This document shows positions 15,901 to 21,682 of a stretch of DNA of 21,682 nucleotides, in pieces. Position numbers and translations under genes: made by a program. The stretch covers positions 1 to 21,682 of the forward strand of contig WFUY01000577.1 in assembly GCA_015484715.1 (NCBI GenBank). The letters are read 5' to 3'. Below the pieces are notes generated by a model. That model had not been told where the DNA came from. It worked only from the letters and a program-made list of their open reading frames with translations, and ran no database searches. Source of the DNA: Thermoflexales bacterium (GTDB taxonomy: Bacteria; Chloroflexota; Anaerolineae; S140-20). Positions within the stretch are counted from its first letter, which is position 1. Each line of letters opens with the position of its first letter.

Positions 15901-17087
15901 TGAGCTACGGCGACGAGGAGGTCGTGATCCCGGTGACGGCGGCGGTGGCCGCCCGAGGAACCCGCTTCGACTTCGGGATGCGCGACAGGGCCTTGCCCAC
16001 CCTCACCCTCTACAACAACAGCAAGGTCTTCGGCTACACCGACTACCACTGGCGGGCCGAGTCGGGTGACTGGCGGTTCTTCTGGACCGACATCCAGGCC
16101 GAAGACCTGCCGGCCTCGGGGACGCCGTTCCTGGTGGTGGAGAACTTGTGGCAGCAGATCGGGACCGACATAGACACCATCATCCTTGGCCCGACCCAGG
16201 ACTGCTTCAGCAACGGCGTGGGCTGCGACTACCCCTTCGGGGGCTTCCCCGGCGATCCCGCCCTCTACGGCCCGTACACCCTGGAAGAGGTTGGACGGAG
16301 CGTCTACACCTACATCGGCAGCGGGCGGTGGCTCTACCAGACCTCCTCGGGCATCAACGTCGAGATGGTGTCGGCCCCGGCCCAGGAGGGTCTGCACGCC
16401 ATCCTCTTCCACCAGGTGAAGGTGGACGGTCGGAAGCTGGAGGAGTGGTTCGGCGGCTCGGTGGGCTTGGTGACGCTGGATCCGGGCATCGTGAAGGCCA
16501 GCGGTCCCGCCGGCACCGGCTCGATAGAGATCACCATCAGCAGCGAACTGGACCTGTCCTACTTCACGGCCGAGGGCTTCGGGCTGGGGACGCCCGTCAC
16601 CACCCGCGAGACCGTCTACCAGGACGACCCGGCTGATCCCTCCACCGCCTCCTTCGTGACCACGGTGGATATTGAGCACGGGGCTCGTCTGGATGTGAGC
16701 ACCTGCTGCACGGACAGCGGTTCGGACATTGACCTCTACGTCTACGGACCTGACGGTACGCTGCTGGGTGCCTCCACCACGCCGACGGACGAGGAGAGCG
16801 TCTCCATCCTCTTCCCTGAAGATGGCACCTACACCATCGCCGTCCACGGGTGGAGCGTCCCGACGGGGGAGGACCAGTTCGACCTGACCATCAACGCCGT
16901 GCAGGGCTACGACGTGACGGTCACCGACCTGCCTTCAGAGATCCCGGCCGGAGGAACGGCCACCCTCACGGTGAACTGGGACACCACCGGCAAGGCTCCG
17001 GGCACCTACTACGGGCTGGTCCTGATGGGGCCGATCACAGCTCCTGGGCTGTTGGAGGTGCCGGTGGAGATCACCGTGGAGGAGTAG
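12990..17087 (+). CDS. Large secreted S8 (subtilisin-like) serine protease
   Basis: This 1365-residue exported protease has a signal peptide (about 1-30, ending VAFAQ) and a probable propeptide (about 35-130). The subtilase domain runs from about 185 to 690, with Asp207 in MANDSGADYCHPDL, His437 in GDHGQGVTSVA, oxyanion Asn518 in VSNSWGF and Ser649 in GGTSMASP. The triad is complete. About 230 residues separate Asp and His, far more than in simple subtilisins; this insert contains DYDGDGLND at 379, a likely Ca site. Downstream, residues 855-866 form an EF-hand-like loop (Asp855, Asn857, Asn859, Asp863, Glu866). A PPC-like domain lies near 1225-1310 (DIDLYVYGPDG, then DGTYTIAVHG), then a short beta domain to the end. 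No sortase or S-layer anchor was seen. Likely role: extracellular protein breakdown. Confidence 0.93.
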   Translation: MLRNRKVHQRILYALLVLALVLSTYPVAFAQGPIRTDPQAARAKIHPNLLADIEAALSGKPVTRVLAGREITPTVGEEGLPFVAHIVAGTDLGAYADRWFVRPFVGPLGTTVAIGFAKPNALLKMATLPGVIFMQRPESLAEPPPPVDPDLEEMLNAAIEPRIRTDPDASPGPAPEGWYHTTAAIHGSQEAWAKGYTGAGVRYMANDSGADYCHPDLFGTWAYIEDPTSPYYGLPEMFDSYSSYVAAVDYYLGTDYIANGFADYADTSTVVSGPTATYKPIGAEEAHTYTLPGTSKSGEYHIGSHPDKALASVADILSDAFGDGTAVAGERAAVLVVDEETAGVYDTVYVDLNYNYDFTDDTPARLTRDFTYQEAACLDYDGDGLNDVSGGLVYFISDGTTPVPTLDWYWGIPGTAYGNGDLVAFHVQDFTEPGGDHGQGVTSVAVGQGVVRGSVYWGPSGPPQAEGKGLVVGPGKEVASVQNGNFYASPFIEDPYIYAGLGYDAIPGTGDDIQIVSNSWGFSGTDNDGFDYYSRLIDAINRAYAPHTAILFSTGNGAPGYGTVAPPSPPSSIGVGASTLYGSIGIFESIASADQIVGGDPMSWSNRGLGVRNVVGTDVVATGAFGTGDLSLNSILWGAMATASFGGTSMASPVAAGNLALIYQAWRERTGSWPTFEEARALLMSSARNTNHDVWTQGAGLVNADTGTDVAAGLDGTYVLPVQWSVGDYRGVEYEAFAHIIHPGEKDVQTFTLYNPGDKPLRVKLKTNWFRRIGKRDYSFTSLDQSLDHGAFTTPDYVFRIDQDIPRGTDLLMVRMTKPYEQFDPDNDLAPPYNNWRVHLQNWTDLDGDGEFWVDANGNGKVDLGEMDENEHIRFSYGYSYGPSQQVRISNPLERMADGILLTFRHRDQVPEVPTTDLTVEVSYWKRTPWPWIRLNRWRLTIPPHGSATFKAIFKVPKFAPYGMYEGSILVSYGDEEVVIPVTAAVAARGTRFDFGMRDRALPTLTLYNNSKVFGYTDYHWRAESGDWRFFWTDIQAEDLPASGTPFLVVENLWQQIGTDIDTIILGPTQDCFSNGVGCDYPFGGFPGDPALYGPYTLEEVGRSVYTYIGSGRWLYQTSSGINVEMVSAPAQEGLHAILFHQVKVDGRKLEEWFGGSVGLVTLDPGIVKASGPAGTGSIEITISSELDLSYFTAEGFGLGTPVTTRETVYQDDPADPSTASFVTTVDIEHGARLDVSTCCTDSGSDIDLYVYGPDGTLLGASTTPTDEESVSILFPEDGTYTIAVHGWSVPTGEDQFDLTINAVQGYDVTVTDLPSEIPAGGTATLTVNWDTTGKAPGTYYGLVLMGPITAPGLLEVPVEITVEE

Positions 17088-17110
17088 ACCGTCCCATCTC
17101 AAGGGGGATA

Positions 17111-17141
17111 GGCCGGGGGCCCGCAGGCCCCCGGCCTTTTT
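17111..17141 (+). terminator. Strong rho-independent terminator of the S8 protease gene
   Basis: ggccgggggcc (17111-17121) pairs perfectly over 11 bp with ggcccccggcc (17126-17136) around loop cgca, followed directly by ttttt. It starts 23 bases after the protease stop. Confidence 0.95.
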
Positions 17142-17149
17142 GACATCCA

Positions 17150-17178
17150 TTGACACAGAACAAGTGAGATGGTATACT
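17150..17178 (+). promoter_or_regulatory. Near-consensus promoter of the antitoxin-toxin pair
   Basis: A perfect TTGACA (17150-17155), a 17-base spacer and TATACT (17173-17178), preceded by TGG. The predicted start is near 17185. An autorepressing AbrB-type antitoxin would usually bind here, but no clear operator repeat was found. Confidence 0.82.
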
Positions 17179-17218
17179 TTCGTCAGGCAATCGGGAAGTT
17201 GGATGGGAGGACTGGGAA

Positions 17219-17545
17219 ATGACCACAACATGGGTGCCTGATGAAGCGGGCCTTCTAAAGACCTACGACATTCGCCTGCGCCGGCGAGGGCAGATCACCG
17301 TGCCAAGGGAGGTACGTGATCGTTTGAACATCCGTGAGGGTGATGTGCTGACCCTCGTTCAGGTGGGTTCAATGTTGCTCTTGACCCCAAAGCGGCCTGT
17401 GGTGCCCTTGCTGGCTGATCGGATCGCTGAGTTGATGGAAGCAGAAGGTGTCACCCTAGCCGATCTACTCCTCGGTTTGGAGGAGGAACGGGCCGCTCTT
17501 TACAAAGAGAGATGGCGTCAAGAGGATGCCTCGCCGTATGCTTAG
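17219..17545 (+). CDS. AbrB/SpoVT-type antitoxin (MazE-like fold)
   Basis: This 108-residue protein carries a swapped-hairpin AbrB DNA-binding domain at about 16-58: YDIRLRRRGQITVPREVRD, then LNIREGDVLTL and LLLTPK. A 15-residue N-terminal extension precedes it. The C-terminal half (LADRIAELMEAEGVTLADLL, then charged helix to SPYA) would be the toxin-binding tail. The ribosome site ggagg (17206-17210) lies 8 bases before the ATG. The stop overlaps the PIN gene, the usual antitoxin-first order. Likely role: binds and neutralises the PIN RNase and represses the promoter at 17150. Many free-standing AbrB proteins exist, but the linked PIN gene makes the antitoxin reading the better one. Confidence 0.85.
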   Translation: MTTTWVPDEAGLLKTYDIRLRRRGQITVPREVRDRLNIREGDVLTLVQVGSMLLLTPKRPVVPLLADRIAELMEAEGVTLADLLLGLEEERAALYKERWRQEDASPYA

Positions 17546-17984
17546 GGTTTTCGTTGATGCCAGCGTATTGGTGGCTGGCGCAGGCTCGCGCACCGGTGCT
17601 AGCCGGGCTGTCCTGGTTATGGCCGAGATCGGCTTGTATCAACTTGTGGTATGTCGGCAGGTACTCGACGAGGCAGAGCGCAACCTCCGGAAGAAATTGC
17701 CAGCGGCCCTGCCCATCTTTGCTCAGATGATGGATGCTATTGGCCCAGAGATAGTTCCTGACCCGAGTCAGGAGGAGGTCATCCGCTGGCAGTCTGTAAT
17801 TGAGGCCAAAGATGCTCCCATCCTCGCAGCGGCTGTGATTGCTGCGCCCGATTGGCTCTTGACATTGGACGTGAAGGACTTTATCAGTTCCGCTCGTGTG
17901 GCTGAAAAGAGCGGATTGAGGATTGCCGTACCGGCCGATTTTGTACGGGCGATTCGCACCCTGGTCACGGAAGGATTAGGGTAG
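17538..17984 (+). CDS. PIN-domain ribonuclease toxin (VapC-like)
   Basis: This PIN-domain protein of 148 residues is a probable Mg-dependent RNase toxin. The acidic residues are present: Asp7 (RVFVDASVLV), Glu45 (QVLDEAERNL), Asp92 (EAKDAPILAAA) and Asp111/Asp114 (LTLDVKDF). ATG 17538 gives an 8-base overlap with the antitoxin gene and the compact N-terminus usual for PIN proteins. ATG 17526, four codons earlier, is possible, but agagg abuts it directly. Whether the toxin cleaves tRNA, rRNA or mRNA cannot be told from sequence. Base composition is slightly more AT-rich than in the flanking genes, consistent with a mobile gene pair. Confidence 0.85.
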   Translation: MLRVFVDASVLVAGAGSRTGASRAVLVMAEIGLYQLVVCRQVLDEAERNLRKKLPAALPIFAQMMDAIGPEIVPDPSQEEVIRWQSVIEAKDAPILAAAVIAAPDWLLTLDVKDFISSARVAEKSGLRIAVPADFVRAIRTLVTEGLG

Positions 17985-18015
17985 TGAGCAGGGAAAGACT
18001 CTCATCCAGCCCCAG

Positions 18016-18044
18016 TTGTCACTTCGGTCCAGATGTGGTACAAT
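18016..18044 (+). promoter_or_regulatory. Promoter of rpsO
   Basis: TTGTCA (18016-18021), a 17-base spacer and TACAAT (18039-18044), preceded by TGG. The predicted start is near 18051, about 40 bases before the GTG of rpsO. Confidence 0.8.
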
Positions 18045-18090
18045 TGGAGCGGATTCGAGATCAGAAACCACGCTGTAGGAGGGATGATCT

Positions 18091-18360
18091 GTGCCGCTGA
18101 GTAAGGAAGAAAAGGAAGCCGTCATCCGAGAGTTCCACCGGCATCCTTCCGACACGGGCTCTCCTGAAGTCCAGATCGCCTTGTTGACCACCCGGATCAA
18201 CCAGTTGACGGAACATCTCAAGGTGCACAAGCACGATGAGCACTCCCGGCGCGGGTTGCTCAAGATGGTCGGGCGACGCCGACGCCTCCTGAACTACCTG
18301 AGTCGTAAAGACCCGCAACGGTATCGGGAGGTCATCGAAAAGCTAGGTTTGCGCAAGTAA
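18091..18360 (+). CDS. rpsO: Ribosomal protein S15
   Basis: This 89-residue protein of the 30S subunit binds 16S rRNA early in assembly. Length and sequence are those of the family: [20 protein letters not shown] (about 21-40), then [21 protein letters not shown] and a basic end, LGLRK. The start is GTG at 18091, fixed by aggaggg (18077-18083) 7 bases upstream; the ATG at 18084 is out of frame. The gene precedes pnp as in Escherichia coli and many other bacteria. A short leader (about 40 bases) might host S15 autoregulation, but I see no clear pseudoknot. Confidence 0.97.
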   Translation: MPLSKEEKEAVIREFHRHPSDTGSPEVQIALLTTRINQLTEHLKVHKHDEHSRRGLLKMVGRRRRLLNYLSRKDPQRYREVIEKLGLRK

Positions 18361-18381
18361 ATCAGCGATGGACGGTCCAGG

Positions 18382-18415
18382 CGAGTAGATGCGGAGGCTT
18401 CCCATCTACTCGTTT
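18382..18415 (+). terminator. Hairpin after rpsO, partial terminator or processing site
   Basis: cgagtagatg (18382-18391) and catctactcg (18403-18412) form a perfect 10-bp stem with an 11-base loop, followed by tttgctgt rather than a solid T-run. It may terminate only in part, letting some transcription reach pnp, or protect the rpsO 3' end. Confidence 0.55.
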
Positions 18416-18465
18416 GCTGTCAGGCCGGAGAACGGCCAACGTAGTCAAGCCAATGATAGCGTCCA

Positions 18466-18553
18466 GGCAGGGAGCGGGGTCCAGGAATTGGAGAGTGGGC
18501 TGGAAGCGGTGCGGTCCAGCTTACTCTCCAGTCCCTGACCTCCGCGCCCTGCC
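18466..18553 (+). promoter_or_regulatory. 88-base imperfect hairpin in the pnp leader
   Basis: Two arms of 39 bases (18466-18504 and 18515-18553) pair around a 10-base loop. From the base upward: ggcaggg/ccctgcc, gcgg/ccgc, ggtc/gacc, agg/cct, then a 15-pair block ggagagtgggctgga/tccagcttactctcc with two G-T pairs. Its base ends 5 bases before the pnp ribosome site ggaggt. In E. coli a leader hairpin of pnp is cut by RNase III and then used for PNPase autocontrol; this is a plausible analogue (inference). Confidence 0.7.
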
Positions 18554-18571
18554 GGCACGGAGGTGTAAACG

Positions 18572-20746
18572 ATGAACGAAGCAAGACAATTCAAAACGGT
18601 GATCGCCGGGAAGGAGATCACCATCGAAACCGGCAAGCTGGCCATGCAGGCCGGCGGTGCCGTTACCGTGCGCTGGGGCGACACCATGCTCCTGGCCACG
18701 GCCACGATGTCCAAAGCGCCCCGCGAAGGGATTGATTTCTTCCCCCTGAGCGTGGACTACGAGGAACGGTTGTACGCCGTAGGGCGTATCCCGGGCAGCT
18801 TCTTCCGCCGGGAAGGGCGGCCTGCCGAAGCGGCCATCCTCATCTGCCGCCTCACCGACCGCCCCATCCGCCCCCTCTTCCCCAAGGACCTGCGCAACGA
18901 TGTCCAGGTCATCCTCACCGCCCTCTCCCACGACCAGGTCAACGACATAGACATCCTGGGCATCATCGGCGCCTCGGCCGCGCTGACCATCTCCGACATC
19001 CCCTGGGATGGGCCGGTGGGAGCCGTGCGGATCGGGCTCATTGACGACGAACTGGTGGTCAACCCGACGATCCCCGAGATGGTCAACAGCCGGTTGGACC
19101 TGCGGGTCGCCGGCACCCGGGAGGCCATTCTGATGGTCGAGGCGGGGGCCAACGAGGTCCCCGAGGAGATCGTCGTCGAGGCCCTGAAGCTGGCCCACGA
19201 GGCCATCCAGCCCCTCATTGACCTCCAGGAGGAGATGCGGGAGGCCGTGGGCAAGCCGAAGCGGGAGTACACCTCCTTCGCCGTCCCCAAGGACCTGAGC
19301 GAGCGGATCGCCGACGAGATCGGGGACCGGCTGGAGCAGGTGATGCCGGAACTGGAGTCCCGCGACAAGGCGGAGCGGGCAGCCATCCTCGACGCCATCG
19401 AGAACGAGGTGATGGCGGCCTTCGACGAGGACGAGATCGCCCCTCGCGACGTCAGCCAGGTCTTCACCGAGGTGCTGAAGCGGGAGGTGCGAGAGCGCAT
19501 CCTGAACGAGGGCATCCGCCCCGACGGGCGTGGCCTGCGGGATATTCGTCCCATCTCCGTCGAGGTGGGGATCGCCCCCCGTGCTCACGGCTCCGGGCTC
19601 TTCACCCGAGGGGAGACCCAGGTGTTGAGCATCGTCACCCTGGGAACCCCTCGCGACGAACAGCCGCTGGATGGCCTCTACCCGGTCGAGTCGAAGCGGT
19701 ACATCCACCACTACAACTTCCCGCCCTACTCCACCGGGGAGACCCGCTTCCTGACCGGCCCCAAGCGCCGGGAGATCGGCCATGGAGCCCTGGCGGAGAC
19801 GGCCCTGCGCCCGATGATCCCGCCTGAGGACGAGTTCCCCTACACCATCCGCGTCGTCTCCGAGGTCCTCTCCTCCAACGGCAGCACCTCGATGGCCAGC
19901 GTCTGCGGCAGCACCCTCGCCCTGATGGACGCCGGCGTCCCCATCAAGCGCCCGGTGGCCGGCATCGCTATGGGGCTCATCAAGGAAGGCGACCGCTACG
20001 CCATCCTCACCGACATTCAGGGGATGGAGGACCACCTGGGCGATATGGACTTCAAGGTGGCCGGCACCACGGAAGGGATCACCGCCCTTCAGATGGACAT
20101 CAAGATCAAGGGCATCAGCTACCAGATCATGGCCGAGGCCCTGGAGCAGGCCCGCGAAGCCCGGCTCTTCATCCTGGACAAGATGCTGGAGGTGATCCCC
20201 GAGCCTCGACCGGACCTCTCCCCCTACGCGCCACGGATGACCATCCTCCACGTGGATCCAGACAAGATCGGGGCCATCATCGGCCCTGGGGGCAAGATGG
20301 TCCGCCACATCCAGGAGGAGACCGGCGTCCGCATCGAGATCGAGGATGATGGGACCGTCTACATCGCCGCCACCAACGGTGACAGCGCCCGACGCGCCCA
20401 GGAGATGATCGAGGCTCTGACCGAGGAGCCGGAGATCGGCAAGGTCTACGTGGGCAAGGTGGTCCGCACCACCGACTTCGGGGCCTTCGTCGAGTTCCTG
20501 CCCGGCCAGGACGGCATGGTCCACATCTCCCAGTTGGCCGACTTCCGCGCCTCCCGCGTGGAGGATGTGGTCCAGGTGGGCGACGAGATCATGGTGATGG
20601 TGACCGACATTGACGCCGACGGGAAGGTTCGCCTCTCCCGCCAGGCCGTGCTGGAGGGCTGGACGCCCGAGGAAGCGCGGGCCCGGGACCGCAAGCCCAG
20701 CCGGGGCGGAGGCTCACGGGGTAAGCGCGGTCCGCGCCGCCGGTAG
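18572..20746 (+). CDS. pnp: Polyribonucleotide nucleotidyltransferase (PNPase)
   Basis: This 724-residue enzyme degrades RNA 3' to 5' using phosphate, usually as a trimer and in degradosomes. It has a first RNase PH domain (about 1-215, with [20 protein letters not shown]), a helical linker, and a second RNase PH domain (about 310-545, with RRDG-like [13 protein letters not shown] at 315 and active-site GSTSMAS, Ser438). These are followed by a KH domain ([20 protein letters not shown] near 571), an S1 domain (about 620-690, [18 protein letters not shown]) and a short basic Arg/Gly tail. The ribosome site ggaggt is 7 bases before the ATG. Length agrees with the family. Expression is probably tied to rpsO and to the leader hairpin. 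Confidence 0.98.
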   Translation: MNEARQFKTVIAGKEITIETGKLAMQAGGAVTVRWGDTMLLATATMSKAPREGIDFFPLSVDYEERLYAVGRIPGSFFRREGRPAEAAILICRLTDRPIRPLFPKDLRNDVQVILTALSHDQVNDIDILGIIGASAALTISDIPWDGPVGAVRIGLIDDELVVNPTIPEMVNSRLDLRVAGTREAILMVEAGANEVPEEIVVEALKLAHEAIQPLIDLQEEMREAVGKPKREYTSFAVPKDLSERIADEIGDRLEQVMPELESRDKAERAAILDAIENEVMAAFDEDEIAPRDVSQVFTEVLKREVRERILNEGIRPDGRGLRDIRPISVEVGIAPRAHGSGLFTRGETQVLSIVTLGTPRDEQPLDGLYPVESKRYIHHYNFPPYSTGETRFLTGPKRREIGHGALAETALRPMIPPEDEFPYTIRVVSEVLSSNGSTSMASVCGSTLALMDAGVPIKRPVAGIAMGLIKEGDRYAILTDIQGMEDHLGDMDFKVAGTTEGITALQMDIKIKGISYQIMAEALEQAREARLFILDKMLEVIPEPRPDLSPYAPRMTILHVDPDKIGAIIGPGGKMVRHIQEETGVRIEIEDDGTVYIAATNGDSARRAQEMIEALTEEPEIGKVYVGKVVRTTDFGAFVEFLPGQDGMVHISQLADFRASRVEDVVQVGDEIMVMVTDIDADGKVRLSRQAVLEGWTPEEARARDRKPSRGGGSRGKRGPRRR

Positions 20747-20752
20747 CACGAC

Positions 20753-20785
20753 GGGGCCGCAGGCCCCGGCAGGTCTGCAACCTGC
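20753..20785 (+). repeat. Two tandem short hairpins between pnp and lepB
   Basis: ggggcc/ggcccc (20753-20758 and 20762-20767) and gcaggt/acctgc (20769-20774 and 20780-20785) follow one another with one base between them. No T-run follows, so termination is unlikely. They may protect the pnp 3' end or belong to a dispersed intergenic palindrome family; one window cannot show which. Confidence 0.45.
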
Positions 20786-20804
20786 TCCCTAAGGGGAGGT
20801 TCCA

Positions 20805-21398
20805 ATGACGGAGAGCACGGATCCCTTCGATGTAACCTCCTCTCCCCCGGAAGAGACCCTGGGAGAGACCGTCAGCCCTTGGCGGTCTCTCCTGACCTTC
20901 TTCCGCTCCCTGCTGGAGACCATCGTCCCCGCCCTGGTCATCGCCCTGGTGATCAACCTCTTCCTCGCCCAGGCCACCCAGGTGCAAGGGCAGAGCATGG
21001 AACCGACCCTCCACTCTCAGCAGCGGCTGGTCGTGGAGAAGATCACCTACCGCTTCCACGGCCCCCGGCGAGGCGACATCGTCGTCCTGCGTGTCCCCCA
21101 GGCCGGCCCCGAGATGCTCATCAAGCGGGTCGTCGGCCTGCCCGGCGAGACGGTGCTGATCAAGGAGGGCCACCTCTATATCAACGGCCAGCGGATCCAG
21201 GAGCCCTATCTGTCTGCCCTGACCGGAGGCCAGGACTACGGTCCCGTGGAGGTGCCGCCGCTGCACATCTTCGTGCTGGGGGACAACCGCAGCTTCTCGC
21301 GGGACTCCCGCAGTTTCGGCCCCGTCCCCATTGAGAACGTGGTGGGGCGGGCCTGGTTCTCCTACTGGCCCCCCGAGGTCTGGGGACCCTTGAAATGA
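20805..21398 (+). CDS. lepB: Signal peptidase I
   Basis: This 197-residue membrane serine protease cleaves signal peptides from exported proteins. After a cytosolic acidic N-terminus it has a single membrane helix (about 38-57, IVPALVIALVINLFLAQA). The catalytic Ser64 is in GQSMEPTL and the general-base Lys107 in IKRVVGLPGE. Box C RGDIVVLR (89-96) and box E GDNRSFSRDSR (159-169) are present. The short single-helix form is typical outside Proteobacteria. The ribosome site ggggaggt ends 4 bases before the ATG. It lies 58 bases after pnp and could be cotranscribed. It would process secreted proteins such as the subtilase; the Tat subunits could be further clients. Confidence 0.96.
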   Translation: MTESTDPFDVTSSPPEETLGETVSPWRSLLTFFRSLLETIVPALVIALVINLFLAQATQVQGQSMEPTLHSQQRLVVEKITYRFHGPRRGDIVVLRVPQAGPEMLIKRVVGLPGETVLIKEGHLYINGQRIQEPYLSALTGGQDYGPVEVPPLHIFVLGDNRSFSRDSRSFGPVPIENVVGRAWFSYWPPEVWGPLK

Positions 21399-21682
21399 CG
21401 GGACCTTTTGCCGATACCCGTCCCTTCTCCCACATCGCCCGCCAAGAAAACCTGGAACGACTGCATCACGAGACCTTCGACCTGCTGGTCACCGGGGGCG
21501 GCATCACCGGAACGGCCATCGCCCGGGACGCCGCCCTGCGAGGTTTCCGCACCGCTCTGGTGGAAAAAGCGGACTTCGCCAGCGGGACGAGCAGCCGTTC
21601 CTCGCGCCTGATCCATGGGGGCGTGCGCTACCTGGAGTTCTACCGGTTCGGCCTGGTCTACGAGGCCAGCACCGAGCGCTAT
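21395..21682 (+). CDS. glpD: Glycerol-3-phosphate dehydrogenase-like FAD oxidoreductase (5' part)
   Basis: Only the first 96 residues are present; the gene runs off the window. The ATG overlaps the lepB stop by 4 bases (ATGA), implying coupled translation. After a 28-residue lead comes an FAD-binding Rossmann motif, DLLVTGGGITGTAIARDAAL, then GFRTALVEKADFASGTSS and RLIHGGVRYLE, the aerobic GlpD/DAO-family signature. The enzyme normally oxidises glycerol 3-phosphate to dihydroxyacetone phosphate and feeds electrons to quinone at the membrane. Without the C-terminal part, related FAD oxidases cannot be fully excluded. Confidence 0.88.
   Translation, partial: MTGPFADTRPFSHIARQENLERLHHETFDLLVTGGGITGTAIARDAALRGFRTALVEKADFASGTSSRSSRLIHGGVRYLEFYRFGLVYEASTERY

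Noticed and set aside
12897..16847. Long minus-strand frames (467 and 634 codons) across the S8 protease
   Set aside because: They are compositional mirrors of the coding strand, rich in Gly/Val/His, with no motifs or start signals.
17095..17141. GC-rich block after the S8 protease as a mobile repeat
   Set aside because: The 11-bp stem followed by five T is a standard terminator; no target duplication or second copy is visible.
18521..20524. Minus-strand frame of 667 codons across pnp
   Set aside because: It is antisense to an unmistakable PNPase; composition follows codon bias of the true strand.
1..21682. CRISPR arrays, tRNA genes, phage genes and intact insertion sequences
   Set aside because: I looked for regular direct repeats, cloverleaf arms, terminal inverted repeats and phage motifs and found none beyond the tnpB fossil.

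Overview
The window is a GC-rich (roughly 60-65 %) bacterial contig end, probably metagenomic. Its first 19 bases are the Tn5/Nextera mosaic-end adapter, a library artefact, so true sequence starts at about base 20. Gene content fits a thermophilic or anaerobic lineage such as Chloroflexota: a class A RNase P RNA, a NarX-type kinase with a LuxR-type regulator, a molybdopterin respiratory enzyme, very large secreted S8 proteases, and AbrB-PIN modules. That assignment is inference, not proof.

Bases 20-807 hold rnpB on the minus strand. Its consensus-like promoter lies inside a decayed, frameshifted tnpB (IS200/IS605-type) fossil. Bases 808-10370 form a respiration locus on the plus strand. First come a PhnD-like lipoprotein, a membrane histidine kinase (HAMP-PAS-GAF-HisKA_3-HATPase) and a LuxR-type response regulator. 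A 122-base control region follows, with a dyad, a promoter and a hairpin that can mask a ribosome binding site. Then comes a tightly packed operon B-A-D-C: Tat-exported ferredoxin-like subunit, Tat-exported molybdopterin catalytic subunit, TorD-family chaperone and NrfD-family membrane anchor, ending in a terminator. The logical reading is that the lipoprotein and kinase sense a substrate or redox state, and the regulator switches on the enzyme. The substrate cannot be read from sequence; tetrathionate, thiosulfate/polysulfide and arsenic or selenium oxyanions are all possible.

Bases 10441-17141 carry two divergent peptidase genes: an S9 prolyl-oligopeptidase-like enzyme (minus) and a 1365-residue secreted S8 subtilase (plus). 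The subtilase has a roughly 400-base leader with at least five predicted hairpins. Bases 17150-17984 hold an AbrB-type antitoxin and PIN toxin pair behind a near-consensus promoter.

Bases 18016-21682 are housekeeping: rpsO-pnp, with an 88-base hairpin just before the pnp ribosome binding site, then lepB overlapping a glpD-like FAD dehydrogenase gene that runs off the end. Most recognisable promoters here share a TGn extended -10 element. No tRNA, CRISPR array, intact transposon or phage gene was seen.
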